Shown here piece by piece: positions 48,665 to 58,181 of a DNA stretch of 64,000 bases. Each line of letters begins with the position of its first letter. The stretch's first letter is position 1. The notes under the pieces are model-generated. The model saw only the letters and a program-made list of their open reading frames with translations, did not search any database and was not told the DNA's origin. The DNA is from PALSA-505 sp035308365. Lineage in GTDB: Bacteria > Actinomycetota > Actinomycetes > Streptosporangiales > Streptosporangiaceae. The position numbers and the translations under genes are program-made. The stretch spans positions 1 to 64,000 of the forward strand of contig DATGGU010000005.1 in NCBI GenBank assembly GCA_035308365.1, read 5' to 3'.

Positions 48665-50946
48665 CCGCCGGGCCGCTGACCAGCGCTCAGGACACCGTGG
48701 CCCGGGCGGTGGCCACCCCGGAGCACCGCCAGCCCTACGCCGAGCTGGGGCTGACCGGCGCCGAGTACGGCCGGATCCGGGAGGTTCTCGGCCGCCGCCC
48801 CACCGACGCCGAGCTGGCCATCTACGGCGGGATGTGGAGCGAGCACTGCTCCTACAAGTCGTCCAGGGTGCACCTGAGGCAGTTCGCCGAGAAGGCGCCG
48901 CCGTCGGCCGCGCTGCTGGCCGGCATCGGCCAGCAGGCCGGCGTGGTGGACATCGGCCAGGGCTACGCGGTCACCTTCAAGATCGAGTCGCACAACCACC
49001 CCTCGTACGTGGAGCCCCATCAGGGGGCGGCGACCGGCGTCGGCGGGATCGTCAGGGACATCCTGGCGATGGGCGCGCGGCCGGTCGCGGTGATGGACGC
49101 GCTGCGGTTCGGCCCGGCCGACGCCCCGGACACCCGCCGGGTGCTGCCCGGCGTGGTGGCCGGCATCTCCTTCTACGGCAACTGCCTCGGCCTGCCCAAC
49201 ATCGGCGGCGAGCTGGCGTTCGACCCCTGCTACGCGGGCAACCCGCTGGTGAACGCGCTGTGTGTGGGCGTGATGCGGCACGGCGACCTCAAGCAGGCCG
49301 CCGCGACCGGTCTCGGTAACCAGGTGGTCCTGTTCGGGTCCAGGACGGGCCCGGACGGCATCGGCGGTGCGTCCGTACTGGCCAGTGCATCGTTCGGTAT
49401 CCAAAAAAACGCCGAAGACAGCGGAGAGTCGGCCAAGCGCCCCAGCGTTCAGGTGGGGGATCCGTTCATGGAGAAGCTGCTGGTCGAGTGCTGCCTGGAA
49501 CTGTACGCCGGCGGGCTGGTGGCGGCGATCCAGGACCTGGGCGCGGCCGGCATCTCGTGCGCGACCACCGAGCTGGCCGCCGCCGGGGCCGGTGGGATGC
49601 GGGTCAGCCTGGACACCGTGCCGGTCCGGGACGCCTCCCTCGGGCCGCCCGCGATCCTGATGAGCGAGTCGCAGGAACGGATGATGGCCGTGGTCGAGCC
49701 CCGGCACGTCGAGGACTTCCTGGCGGTCTGCGCGAAGTGGGGCGTGCAGGCGACGGTGATCGGCGAGGTGACCGGCACCGGCCGGCTGCAGATGACCTGG
49801 CACGGCGAGCTGATCGTGGACATGCCGCCGGGCAGCGCGGCCGACGACGGCCCGGTGTACCACCGCCCGCTGGCCAGGCCCGCCAGCCAGGTCGAGCTGG
49901 CCGGTGACGACCCGTCCGCGCTGCCTTGGCCTGCCAGTGGAGCTGAGCTGCGGGCAGACCTGCTCCGGCTGCTCGCTTCGCCGGGCCTGGCCGACAAGAG
50001 CTGGGTCACCGAGCAGTACGACCGCTACGTCCGGGGCAACACGGTGCTGGCCATGCCCGAGGACGCCGGCCTGCTGCGGATCGACGAGCAGACCGGGCTC
50101 GGGGTGGCCCTGGCCATCGACGGCAACGGCCGGTACTGCCGTCTCGATCCCTACGCCGGGACCCAGCTGGCGCTGGGCGAGGCGTACCGCAACGTGGCCG
50201 CCACCGGCGCCAGGCCGCTGGCGGTGACCAACTGCCTGAACTTCGGCTCACCCGAGGACCCCGGGGTCATGTGGCAGTTCGCCGAGGCCGTCCGGGGGCT
50301 GGCCGACGGGTGCGCGGTGCTCGGTGTCCCGGTGACCGGCGGCAACGTGAGCTTCTACAACCAGACCGGCGGGACCGCCATCCATCCCACCCCGGTGGTC
50401 GGGGTGCTCGGCGTGCATGACGACGTCCGGCGGCGGGTCTCGATCGGGTTCGCGGCCGATGGGGCCGGCGTCGTCCTGCTCGGCCGGACCAGCCTGGAGC
50501 TCGGCGGGTCCGCCTGGGCGCATGTGACGCACGGCCACCTTGGTGGCCGGCCGCCGCGGGCCGACCTGGAGGCCGAGCGCGCGCTGGCCGCGGTGCTGGT
50601 CGCCGCGGCCAGCGACGGGCTGCTGGCGGCGGCGCACGACCTGTCCGAGGGCGGGCTGGCCATCGCGCTCGCCGAGTCCTGCCTGCGCGGCGGCCTCGGC
50701 TGCCGGGTCACGCTGCCCGGCGACCCGTTCACCTGGTTGTTCAGCGAGTCGGCGGCGCGTGCCGTGGTCGCCGTCCGGCCCGGCTCGGATGAGACTTTCG
50801 CCACGCTCGCCGCGGAGCACGGCGTCCCCGCCCACGTGCTCGGCGCGGTGGGTGGCGACAGCCTGGTCGTGGACGGCTGTTTCGGGATCCCGCTGGCCGA
50901 GTTGGCGACGGCACACACCGGCACGCTGCCCGCGTTGTTCGGCTGA
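48661..50946 (+). CDS. purL: Phosphoribosylformylglycinamidine synthase subunit PurL
   Basis: 761 residues, the short PurL that needs PurS and PurQ. 'ELAIYGGMWSEHCSYKSSRVHL', 'FKIESHNHPSYVEPHQGAATG', 'SESQERMM', 'GGNVSFYNQTG' and 'AAHDLSEGGLAIALAESC' are the ATP- and substrate-binding motifs of the duplicated PurM-like fold. It converts FGAR to FGAM with ATP and ammonia. Overlaps purQ by 4 bases and is followed closely by an SCP2-like gene. Confidence 0.98.
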   Translation: MTAGPLTSAQDTVARAVATPEHRQPYAELGLTGAEYGRIREVLGRRPTDAELAIYGGMWSEHCSYKSSRVHLRQFAEKAPPSAALLAGIGQQAGVVDIGQGYAVTFKIESHNHPSYVEPHQGAATGVGGIVRDILAMGARPVAVMDALRFGPADAPDTRRVLPGVVAGISFYGNCLGLPNIGGELAFDPCYAGNPLVNALCVGVMRHGDLKQAAATGLGNQVVLFGSRTGPDGIGGASVLASASFGIQKNAEDSGESAKRPSVQVGDPFMEKLLVECCLELYAGGLVAAIQDLGAAGISCATTELAAAGAGGMRVSLDTVPVRDASLGPPAILMSESQERMMAVVEPRHVEDFLAVCAKWGVQATVIGEVTGTGRLQMTWHGELIVDMPPGSAADDGPVYHRPLARPASQVELAGDDPSALPWPASGAELRADLLRLLASPGLADKSWVTEQYDRYVRGNTVLAMPEDAGLLRIDEQTGLGVALAIDGNGRYCRLDPYAGTQLALGEAYRNVAATGARPLAVTNCLNFGSPEDPGVMWQFAEAVRGLADGCAVLGVPVTGGNVSFYNQTGGTAIHPTPVVGVLGVHDDVRRRVSIGFAADGAGVVLLGRTSLELGGSAWAHVTHGHLGGRPPRADLEAERALAAVLVAAASDGLLAAAHDLSEGGLAIALAESCLRGGLGCRVTLPGDPFTWLFSESAARAVVAVRPGSDETFATLAAEHGVPAHVLGAVGGDSLVVDGCFGIPLAELATAHTGTLPALFG

Positions 50947-50977
50947 TTCCTGCGGACTCCGGGAGACACTGGCCGGT

Positions 50978-51364
50978 ATGCCACCCAAGCGTGCCGATCC
51001 CAGACTCGGTCAGGAGGCGGCCCGCGTGGTGCTGGCCGCCCTGGAGGCGGGCGAGCCACCGCCCGCGTCTGAGCTGCGAGCGGCCGTGCGGTACCTGCTC
51101 GACCTGCTCGCCCAGGTTGCCCCGGGCCGTTCGGTGGAAGTCAGGGTCCCGCCGTATGCGGCCATCCAGTGCGTGGAAGGGCCCAGGCACACCCGGGGAA
51201 CGCCGCCGAACGTCGTGGAGACAGATCCGGTCACCTGGGTGGAACTGGCGACCGGGCGGCTGCAGTGGGCCGTGGCAGCCGCAGACGGGCGCATCATGGC
51301 CAGCGGGATACGCGCCGATGTGTCCGGATACCTCCCGCTTCTACGGCCGTCTGAGGCGCACTGA
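50978..51364 (+). CDS. Sterol-carrier-family (SCP2-like) protein
   Basis: 128 residues from the ATG at 50978. The core 'RYLLDLLAQVAPGRSVEVRVPPYAAIQC' and 'GTPPNVVETDPVTWVELATGRLQWA' is a short SCP2-type domain; the end 'SGIRADVSGYLPLL' is typical of the actinomycete group found in purine loci. Binding of a small hydrophobic molecule is possible, but the role in the purine cluster is unknown. Lies between purL and purF, as in other actinomycetes. Confidence 0.88.
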   Translation: MPPKRADPRLGQEAARVVLAALEAGEPPPASELRAAVRYLLDLLAQVAPGRSVEVRVPPYAAIQCVEGPRHTRGTPPNVVETDPVTWVELATGRLQWAVAAADGRIMASGIRADVSGYLPLLRPSEAH

Positions 51365-51412
51365 GGGCCGCCGTATCCGATTTTGGTCGTGCGGTGCCGT
51401 TACACTGACCGC

Positions 51413-52900
51413 GTGGTCAAGCCCGACGGCCGTCTGAGCGATGACCTGGACACAACTGACCACCCTCCACGCGATGCCTGCGGCGTGTTCGGTGCCTGGT
51501 GCCCGGGGGAGGACGTCGCAAAGCTCGGCTACTACGGTCTGTACGCGCTGCAGCACAGGGGCCAGGAGTCGGCCGGGATCGCGGTCAGCGACGGCAGCCG
51601 CATCGTCGTCTACAAGGACATGGGCCTGGTGGCCCAGGTGTTCGACGAGTCCGTGCTCAACACGCTGCGTGGCTACATCGCGGTCGGCCACTGCCGGTAC
51701 TCCACCACCGGCTCCTCGGTGTGGCGGAACGCACAGCCGACGTTTCGCGCCACCCCGTCCGGTGGGCTGGCGCTGGGACACAACGGCAACCTGATCAACA
51801 CCCTGGAGCTGTCCGCCGTGCTCACCGAGGCGCAGGCCTCGGGCGGCGGTGAGCTGGCCCTGCCGGCCGCGCTGGCGGGCAGCTCGGACACCGACGTGCT
51901 GACCGGGCTGTTCGCGAATCCGCCGGGCGGGCCGTTGCCCGGCGGCGTCTGGGACGCGGCGTTCGCCGCGCTGCCACTGGTCCGTGGCGCGTTCTCGCTT
52001 GTCTTCATGGATGAGACGACCCTGTACGCGGCCCGTGACCCGCATGGGTTCCGCCCGCTCGTGCTCGGCCAGCTCACGCGCGGCTGGGTGGTGGCCAGCG
52101 AGACCGCCGCGCTCGACATCGTGGGCGCGACGTTCGTCCGCGAGGTGGAGCCCGGCGAGCTGATCAGCATTGACGACCGGGGCGTCCGGTCGCGGACATT
52201 CGCCGCCGCCAGGCCGAGCGGGTGCCTGTTCGAGTACGTCTACCTGGCCAGACCGGACACAACGATCGCCGGCCGGGGCGTGCAGGCCACCCGGGTCGAG
52301 GTTGGCCGCAGGCTCGCGGCCGAGCATCCGGCTGACGCCGACCTGGTGATCCCGGTACCCGAGTCCGGCACGCCGGCGGCCATCGGCTACGCACAGGCCA
52401 GCGGCATCCCGTACGGGCAGGGCCTGGTCAAGAACTCCTACGTCGGCCGCACGTTCATCCAGCCGAGCCAGACCATCCGCGAGCGCGGCATCAAGCTCAA
52501 GCTGAACCCGCTCCGGGACGTAATCGCCGGCCAGCGGGTGGTCGTGGTCGACGACTCGATCGTCCGGGGAAACACCCAGCGGGCCATCGTGGCGATGCTG
52601 CGGGAGGCCGGTGCGGCCGAGGTGCACGTCCGGATCTCCAGCCCGCCGGTAACCTGGCCATGCTTCTACGGCATCGACTTCGCGACCCACGACGAGCTCA
52701 TCGCGGGAAACTCGACGGTCGCCGAGATCACCGCGTCCATCGGCGCCGACTCGCTGGGCTACATCTCACTGGACGGCCTGATCGCAGCCACCACCCTGCC
52801 CGCCGGCCGGCTCTGCCACGCCTGCTTCGACGGTCAGTACCCGGTTCCGGTGGCTGCCGCCGAGCGCGGCAAGCACGTGCTGGAGGAAGCCCGGTCATGA
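51413..52900 (+). CDS. purF: Amidophosphoribosyltransferase
   Basis: About 495 residues from a GTG at 51413 (an upstream GTG at 51383 is possible). After a 22-residue propeptide comes Cys23 in 'DACGVFGAW', the glutaminase nucleophile freed by maturation. 'YYGLYALQHRGQESAGIAV' and 'HCRYSTTGSS' are glutaminase motifs; the PRTase part has 'VVVVDDSIVRGNTQR' (PRPP loop). Four Cys residues near the end ('PCFYGIDF', 'RLCHACF') may bind an Fe-S cluster as in the Bacillus type. It catalyses the first committed step of purine synthesis. The putative start has no Shine-Dalgarno, and a TACACT box 7 bases upstream could give a leaderless mRNA. Confidence 0.96.
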   Translation: MVKPDGRLSDDLDTTDHPPRDACGVFGAWCPGEDVAKLGYYGLYALQHRGQESAGIAVSDGSRIVVYKDMGLVAQVFDESVLNTLRGYIAVGHCRYSTTGSSVWRNAQPTFRATPSGGLALGHNGNLINTLELSAVLTEAQASGGGELALPAALAGSSDTDVLTGLFANPPGGPLPGGVWDAAFAALPLVRGAFSLVFMDETTLYAARDPHGFRPLVLGQLTRGWVVASETAALDIVGATFVREVEPGELISIDDRGVRSRTFAAARPSGCLFEYVYLARPDTTIAGRGVQATRVEVGRRLAAEHPADADLVIPVPESGTPAAIGYAQASGIPYGQGLVKNSYVGRTFIQPSQTIRERGIKLKLNPLRDVIAGQRVVVVDDSIVRGNTQRAIVAMLREAGAAEVHVRISSPPVTWPCFYGIDFATHDELIAGNSTVAEITASIGADSLGYISLDGLIAATTLPAGRLCHACFDGQYPVPVAAAERGKHVLEEARS

Positions 52901-53949
52901 CCGACGCCGGCTACGCCGCCGCTGGCGTGGACATCGAGGCGGGAGCGACCGCCGTCGAGCTGATGCGCGCCCACGTCAAGCGCGCCACCAGGCCCGAGGC
53001 CATCGGTGGCATCGGCGGGTTCGCCGGCCTGTTCGACGCGGCCAAGCTGAGTGCTTACCGCCACCCCATCCTGGCCACCTCCACCGACGGTGTCGGCACC
53101 AAGGTGGTGCTCGCCAGCCGCATGCACAGGTACGACACGATCGGGATCGACCTGGTCGCCATGGTGGCCGACGATCTGGTTGCCTGCGGAGCCGAGCCGC
53201 TGTTCCTGACCGACTACGTGGTATGCGGATCCGTCGTGCCCGAGCGGGCCGCCACCATCGTCTCGGGGGTCGCCGACGGATGCGCCCTGGCAGGCTGCGC
53301 GCTGCTCGGCGGCGAGACGGCCGAGCACCCCGGTCACCTCGGCCCCGATGACTTCGACCTGGCCGCTGCGGCCACCGGCGTGGTAGAAGCCGACGAACTG
53401 CTTGGTCCTGACCGGGTCAGGCCGGGCGACGCCGTGATCGCGATGGCCTCGTCCGGCCTGCACAGCAACGGCTACTCTCTCGCCCGGATGGTGCTGGACC
53501 GTGCCAACCTGTCGCTCGACGCCGAACTACCCGGCCTGACCAGGCCGCTAGGCGAAGAACTGCTCGAACCGACCCGGATCTACGCCCGTGACTGCCTGGC
53601 CCTGGCCCAGCAGTGCGACGTCCGCGCCTACGCCCACATCACTGGCGGCGGCCTGGCCGCCAACCTGTCCCGAGTCCTGTCCCCCGGCACCGCCGCAACC
53701 CTGGACCGTCGCACCTGGCGCCCACCCGCCATATTCGGCCTGCTAGCCGGTTACGGTCAGATCCCGCCCGCCGAGATGGAACGCGTCTTCAACATGGGCG
53801 TAGGCATGGCCGCCATCATCGCCCCCGAGTCCGTCTCCACCGCCCTGGCCCTGCTAACCACCCAAGGCATCCCCGCCTGGCCCATAGGCGAAGTAACCCC
53901 CTCAGAAGCCCCCCCAGCAACCCACCTGACCGGCTCCCACCCCACCTGA
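52897..53949 (+). CDS. purM: Phosphoribosylformylglycinamidine cyclo-ligase
   Basis: 350 residues, overlapping purF by ATGA. 'YAAAGVDIEAGATAVELM', 'LATSTDGVGTKVVLA', 'GIDLVAMVADDLVACGAEPLFLTDY', 'LLGGETAEHPG', 'LHSNGYSLARMVL' and 'AHITGGGLAANLSRVL' are PurM motifs. It closes the imidazole ring to give AIR. The last ~350 bases use many C-ending codons and several CTA, ATA and GTA codons unlike the rest of the gene; the C-terminal sequence still fits the family, so it is probably intact. Low-complexity repeats follow the stop. Confidence 0.97.
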   Translation: MTDAGYAAAGVDIEAGATAVELMRAHVKRATRPEAIGGIGGFAGLFDAAKLSAYRHPILATSTDGVGTKVVLASRMHRYDTIGIDLVAMVADDLVACGAEPLFLTDYVVCGSVVPERAATIVSGVADGCALAGCALLGGETAEHPGHLGPDDFDLAAAATGVVEADELLGPDRVRPGDAVIAMASSGLHSNGYSLARMVLDRANLSLDAELPGLTRPLGEELLEPTRIYARDCLALAQQCDVRAYAHITGGGLAANLSRVLSPGTAATLDRRTWRPPAIFGLLAGYGQIPPAEMERVFNMGVGMAAIIAPESVSTALALLTTQGIPAWPIGEVTPSEAPPATHLTGSHPT

Positions 53950-54144
53950 CCCCCCGCTCGCCCGGAGCGGCAGGCATGCCCGACCGCAAACCGGACCACC
54001 CCCAGCAACCAGACCACCAGCAGCGCCGGACCACCAGCAACCGGACCACCACCAGCAGCGCCGGACCACCGGCAACCGGACCACCACCGGCAACCAGACC
54101 ACCAGCAGGCTGGACCACCGGCAACCGGACCACCAGCAGCAACC
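53950..54144. repeat. Low-complexity minisatellite after purM
   Basis: Imperfect tandem copies of ccggaccaccagca and accggcaaccggacc-type units fill the interval from about 53988 to 54142. A few similar units recur at 54307-54346, just before the second REP-like element. Frames across it read as Pro/Gly or Asn/Arg repeats on either strand but have no gene-like start, so it is treated as non-coding. Confidence 0.75.
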
Positions 54145-54224
54145 GGCGGCGTGGGGGTCCGGGGGGCTCGGCCCCCCGGGTAAATACTGCGGGCCCTGGC
54201 GAAATCAGCCGAGGCTGATGAGCA
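54145..54224 (-). repeat. GC-rich two-hairpin element, copy R1
   Basis: Hairpin 1: ccggggggc (54159-54167)/gccccccgg (54171-54179). Hairpin 2: atcagcc (54204-54210)/ggctgat (54213-54219). Between them lies taaatactgcgggccctg then gcga. The same unit recurs at 54351. The direction is arbitrary; the strand given is opposite to R3 and R4. Confidence 0.7.
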
Positions 54225-54350
54225 TGCGAAGCTGCCACGATCCCCCAGCACAAAAACCACCGGGGACAACGCCCGGTGTAATTATCCGGCAGATCACCTG
54301 CTAACCGGAAACCGGACCACCAGCAGCAATCCGGACCACCAGCAGCAACT

Positions 54351-54434
54351 GGCGGCGTGGGGGTCCGGGGGGCTCGGCCCCCCGGGCAGATACTGCGGGC
54401 CCTAGGCGAAATCGGCCGCAGGCCGATGAGCACG
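54351..54434 (-). repeat. GC-rich two-hairpin element, copy R2
   Basis: Hairpin 1: 54365-54373/54377-54385 (same as R1). Hairpin 2: atcggcc (54411-54417)/ggccgat (54421-54427); relative to R1 an A-T pair has become G-C, so the stem is kept. About 206 bp after R1. The interval 54225-54350 has no gene. Confidence 0.7.
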
Positions 54435-54451
54435 CAAGGCCGCCCCGGCCA

Positions 54452-54649
54452 TCAAGCATGGTCGGCCGCCTCGTCGTCATCCTCGTACCGGTCGGCGTAA
54501 TCCGCATAGGAGTCCGCGTGGTCCTCGTCATGCTGGTCCGTGCTGCTACCCAGCTCGGCCTGCAGCCGGTCAAGGTCCATTCCGCCGCTGTTGTACTTCA
54601 GCTGGCGTGCAACCTTCACCTGCTTGGCCTTGGCTCGGCCGCGCCCCAT
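54452..54649 (-). CDS. DUF3073 family protein
   Basis: 65 residues from the ATG at 54647-54649. 'MGRGRAKAKQVKVARQLKYN' and then an acidic tail with alternating Asp and Tyr ('DSYADYADRYEDDDEAA') are the whole-length pattern of DUF3073. The basic head suggests nucleic-acid or ribosome contact, but function is unknown. DUF3073 between purM and bldC is a known actinomycete order. Confidence 0.93.
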   Translation of the reverse strand: MGRGRAKAKQVKVARQLKYNSGGMDLDRLQAELGSSTDQHDEDHADSYADYADRYEDDDEAADHA

Positions 54650-55424
54650 TGGCTCGACCCCCTCGAACATTCTTCTGGCCCGATCAGGCCACTGCTCACT
54701 GCTAACGCTTGCCGGCTTTCCCGCACAGCAAGCCGACCCGTCGCCCGCTCCACCGACTGGAGGGCAGCACGTGCCAGCCTTTGTACCTGTACAACGGTAC
54801 CTGGTTTATGGAGTCCGCGCTCACGCTGACCGCGTGTTCGGCTCACAGCAAAGTATCTCGCGGCCGGCCTGGCCTGGCTCCGTGGGTTGCAGGCTGTGAC
54901 TTTGACGGTTCGACGCCTCCGGGACTGCCGTGACGGATGGTGATTCTCACATGTCGGGAGCAATCGTCCGATTCGCTGTCGTACTGTGATCTAGCAAACA
55001 CTTACATGATTTTTCCGGCGAGATCCGGCCTCGCTGACCCGCCCGCCGACTGCGGAGCGTGACTGGCTTGCCATCCCCACGCGGTCGGTCACGGGACGTG
55101 CGAAGCGGCGGAGATCAAGGCCGCTAACTGGGTTTTCGCCGGCCCACGACAGGGGTCGCCCCGGCCCGGGCAAGTTTTTCCGATTCTGCCACGGTGCGAC
55201 TGTACGTATCGCTAGAATTACGCAGCGTGACGCGCATCAGCCGCGCAACAGGGCAAGCCGCGACGAAAACTTTGCTCCTGGTGGTCGACGTGTCACCGGT
55301 CGTGATGGCAATATGGTCTCTGTTGGCCATATGGGACATCCCGACAGGCTCCCGACGGAGCACCAGGCAAGCAAGATGAAGAACGCAGGATCGCAGTACC
55401 GGTCCAGGAGGAGAGGCCGTACAC
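54650..55424. other. Intergenic region upstream of bldC
   Basis: 775 bases with no convincing gene on either strand; open frames seen here overlap one another and lack start signals. It is expected to hold the bldC and DUF3073 promoters. The end carries the bldC ribosome site aggaggagagg. Confidence 0.55.
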
Positions 55425-55628
55425 ATGTCTGCACGCACACCCGAGGCCGAGCCGCTGCTCACCCCAGCGGAGGTCGCGACGATGTTCCGAGTGGACCCGA
55501 AGACCGTCACACGGTGGGCGAAGGCCGGCAAGCTGACCTCCATCCGTACACTCGGGGGTCACCGTCGGTACCGGGAGACCGAGGTTCGCGCGCTGCTCGC
55601 GGGTATCCCGCAGCAGCGCATGGAATGA
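55425..55628 (+). CDS. bldC: Developmental regulator BldC
   Basis: 67 residues: 'PEAEPLLTPAEVATMFRVDP', 'KTVTRWAKAGKLTSIRTLGG', 'HRRYRETEVRALLAGIPQQ'. This is a MerR-like winged HTH with no dimerisation tail, as in Streptomyces BldC, which binds direct repeats cooperatively to hold back early sporulation genes. The length is right. Found near purine genes and DUF3073 as in other actinomycetes. A possible target is the chaplin-like gene at 31.2 kb. Confidence 0.96.
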   Translation: MSARTPEAEPLLTPAEVATMFRVDPKTVTRWAKAGKLTSIRTLGGHRRYRETEVRALLAGIPQQRME

Positions 55629-56521
55629 GGCTCGGCTTCCCCGCTACCGCTCGCGGCAGGGCTTCTGCCGGGGGACGGAGGGTCACCTGCCATCGCCGGG
55701 CGGCGGCGCAACGTAGAGTCATCGTCCGGCGAGGGCACACCCGCCCAAGGCACACCGGGAATCACCACCTCAGATCACAAATCCATCGCCCAGACCACGG
55801 GCAAGCGGCCACTGGCGGACGGGCGCCTCGCACGCCAGCGTCAGGCCGCAGGCCTGCTAGGTCCTCAGGAGGCGTAGCAGCCTCCCGTTGGCGGGGCACC
55901 TGAAGCCGTCACCCCGGCTACCCGGAATCCTCGCCAGTCCAGTCACGCGGTATCACCAGCCATGCCGCCAGGGGGGAACACCACAAATCAGCGCCGGTCA
56001 CGGCGCTTCCTTGCCATGGTCCGGCAAGACCGAACGCTAGATCACCGTCCGGAGCCGATCCGACGACCACCCCCGGAGACAGGTGGCGACGTGAATCCAC
56101 GTCGGCCATGACCTGCCCGGCCCGCGTGGGTGGCCACCGGCGCTCCATCCGGCATGACCTCAACGCGACGGCCATCCCGGAGATGGGCGATGTCGCCAGT
56201 TCACGTCGGCTGTTCGGCCGGGCATGTGGCCGGGAGTGTCCGGCGAAACCCGGCGGCTCGTTGGGACGCTGGCCTTGCTTGGGTGACGCCGGCTTGGTCC
56301 GGCGGTGCTGCGAATGCAGCGAATACGCTGAGTAGTTAAAATAGAAGTTGTGGTAACTCTTCGTATCTGACGGTGTGATCTGCCATACTTGGCGTCGCCG
56401 CTGGTCCCGGCCTTACGAGACGGTTGGCGTGGTTGGCATCCGCGTACCAAGCTGCATGTGATGTATGACGCGTGCACACGGGGGTGGCAATGTGATGCCG
56501 CATTCAGGGGAGGATCGCGCA
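55629..56521. other. Long intergenic region after bldC
   Basis: 893 bases. No clear gene, except the doubtful minus-strand frame at 55918-56109. An AT-richer patch at 56330-56400 (around taaaatagaa) may hold the promoter of the downstream gene. Confidence 0.5.
55918..56109 (-). CDS. Possible small protein (63 residues), doubtful
   Basis: ATG at 56107-56109 with only a weak gcagg upstream. Product contains 'DVDSRRHLSPGVVVGSAP' and 'AAWLVIPRDWTGEDSG'. Composition is protein-like, but no family is recognised and the ribosome site is poor. Confidence 0.3.
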   Translation of the reverse strand: MADVDSRRHLSPGVVVGSAPDGDLAFGLAGPWQGSAVTGADLWCSPLAAWLVIPRDWTGEDSG

Positions 56522-57067
56522 ATGAGTGATCCAGAGCTTGCCGCGCGTGCCCAGCGGGCTGCGGAACGGCTTGAGCAGTCGTGGGATCGCTGGCGCCGGC
56601 TGCATGGGCCGGCCGCTGAGCAAGCGCAGCCGGTGGCGAGCTACGTCGGATACTCCTTGGCAGAGCCGTGGGGCCGGCCTCGCGTGGTATTCGGCCTCGG
56701 TGCCGAGGAAGCTGAACAGCTCGCGGCTCTGCTCGAACGGGATGAGGGAGCTGACCCGCGATTCAGCCAGGGCCTGCTCTGGGAGCCGGAGCCACGCGTT
56801 CAGAACGGCAACGGGGCAACATCCATCGCCAGGTCGTCAGCTTCGGCCGCCGATCACGCCGGGCCGCAGGCGGTGCCCACTCCCACCGGCAGCGCGGCGC
56901 CCGCTGACATCGCCGCGTCGCCCGAGTCCTCCGGGCCGGCCGGAACTGCCGGTGATTTTGAACCACCGAACCGGGATCTGCCTCCGGGTGGTGACCCCAA
57001 CCTGCCCGGCTGGACCAGAATGGGATCGCCTCCGCCGGCCCACGGGGTCTTAAGGCGCTGGTCGTGA
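56522..57067 (+). CDS. Hypothetical actinobacterial protein
   Basis: 181 residues from an ATG with GGGGAGG 8 bases upstream. The N-terminal ~85 residues form a compact domain: helix 'ELAARAQRAAERLEQSWDRW', then strands 'VASYVGYSLAEPWGRPRVVF' and helix 'GAEEAEQLAALLERD'. The remaining ~95 residues are Pro/Ala/Ser/Gly-rich and probably disordered. Function is unknown; the first domain looks like one met in other actinomycetes. No neighbour gives a clue. Confidence 0.75.
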   Translation: MSDPELAARAQRAAERLEQSWDRWRRLHGPAAEQAQPVASYVGYSLAEPWGRPRVVFGLGAEEAEQLAALLERDEGADPRFSQGLLWEPEPRVQNGNGATSIARSSASAADHAGPQAVPTPTGSAAPADIAASPESSGPAGTAGDFEPPNRDLPPGGDPNLPGWTRMGSPPPAHGVLRRWS

Positions 57068-57287
57068 TCGGCTTGTACCCTTGCCGATTCCCGACACTGC
57101 GGGAAGTCCGCAATCCGCGCTCAATCTATGGGGGTGGAAAGAAGCCGCTTGGTGGTATATATCTAACCAAACGGAAGGTTGAGGTCATTTCACAGCTTCG
57201 GCTCAGCCGGCGCTCAGGTCGTCCTGGCAACCTGGGAGCACGGCCGCCGAGTGGGTGCCGTGGCGGCTGGAGGGGAGGCAATCCCGA

Positions 57288-57962
57288 ATGCCGAACGACT
57301 TGCCAGTCAGCGGACCTCGCCGCCGGTGGTTCAGCCATCCAATTCTTCTTACCGGAACGGCAGTCCTGGCGGTGGCGGCGGGCGCGGGTATCGCACTTGC
57401 GGAGACTTCCGCACCGTCGTCTTCGGTGCCCGGCTCGCTCAGCGCCTCGACCTCGTCTCCCGCTCCCCAGGCCCCGCCCGCAGGGTGCGTGCGGGTGACA
57501 ACTCCGCGACGGTCAGGCGTGCTGTGCCGACGGCACGGGCTCGGCGGATTCGGTTTGGGCGGGCCCCTGCATGGCACACTGGTGCTGCCGAAGCAGGGTG
57601 GCGGAACGGTAACCGCAGAAATTCAGAACGGCAAGGTCGCCTCAGTTAGCCAATCGTCCATTACGCTGAAGAGTACGGATGGCTTTACTAAGACCTACAC
57701 CGTGACTGCCTCGACCATCGTCGATGCTCAGCGGGACGGCATCGGCTCGGTAAAGGTTGGTGACCAGGTGTGGGTGGCCGCCACAGTGAGCGGAGGCACG
57801 GTGACCGCTGTCAGGGTCTTGGATATCTCGCAACTCAGGCCTGGCCTGGGTAATATCCCCCGAGTGAGTTACCAGCCTGCCGACCCAGCCGCCAGCAACG
57901 CGACAGGCATGTGGCCCAGCGACTGGGCCGCCACATTCTCCGGAGGCCCGGCCGGTGGCTGA
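57288..57962 (+). CDS. Membrane-anchored or secreted DUF5666-like protein
   Basis: 224 residues from the ATG at 57288, with GGAGGGGAGG upstream. After 'GPRRRWF' comes a signal or anchor helix 'HPILLTGTAVLAVAAGAGIAL', a Ser/Pro/Ala-rich stretch, and a beta-rich domain ('LVLPKQGGGTVTAEIQNGK' to 'VKVGDQVWVAATVSGGTV') of the DUF5666 type, with repeated 'V...G.V..V' strands. It is probably exported; two Cys are present near residues 66 and 79. Function unknown. A terminator follows 14 bases after the stop. Confidence 0.78.
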   Translation: MPNDLPVSGPRRRWFSHPILLTGTAVLAVAAGAGIALAETSAPSSSVPGSLSASTSSPAPQAPPAGCVRVTTPRRSGVLCRRHGLGGFGLGGPLHGTLVLPKQGGGTVTAEIQNGKVASVSQSSITLKSTDGFTKTYTVTASTIVDAQRDGIGSVKVGDQVWVAATVSGGTVTAVRVLDISQLRPGLGNIPRVSYQPADPAASNATGMWPSDWAATFSGGPAGG

Positions 57963-57975
57963 GCCCCGTTAGACG

Positions 57976-58014
57976 TCTGAGCCCGGCCCGGCCAGGCCCC
58001 GGGCCGGGCTCAGA
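57976..58014 (+). terminator. Terminator after the DUF5666-like gene
   Basis: A perfect 16-bp stem (tctgagcccggcccgg at 57976-57991, complement 57999-58014) with a 7-nt loop; no T tract. Confidence 0.75.
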
Positions 58015-58022
58015 CTCGGGCA

Positions 58023-58095
58023 ACCATGCTCGCTGCCCTTTGGGCAACTCGCCGGGCTTGCGTTTACCCGGGGGCCGAGCCCCCGGACCCCCACG
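58023..58095 (+). repeat. GC-rich two-hairpin element, copy R3
   Basis: Read on the minus strand it has the R1/R2 order. Hairpin 1: ccgggggc (58068-58075)/gcccccgg (58079-58086). Hairpin 2: tgccc (58034-58038)/gggca (58042-58046). The linker keeps cgccgggcttgcgttta, the complement of the taaa..gcccggcg pattern. Confidence 0.65.
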
Positions 58096-58181
58096 GTGCC
58101 GGGTTCCGTTGTCGTGCTCGGTTCTGTCCGGGCTGGTGGCGGTTGGTCGACGTAGTTCTGGGGTGCGGAAGAACTGGGTAA

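Noticed and set aside
53590..53949. C-terminal part of purM as foreign DNA
   Set aside because: Codon use shifts, but the protein still matches PurM to the end; the shift may reflect the repeat-rich neighbourhood. Not strong enough to report as transfer.
53757..54433. Minus-strand Pro/Gly-rich frames over the purM tail and the minisatellite
   Set aside because: They are low-complexity translations of the repeat, overlap the purM end and have no ribosome site.
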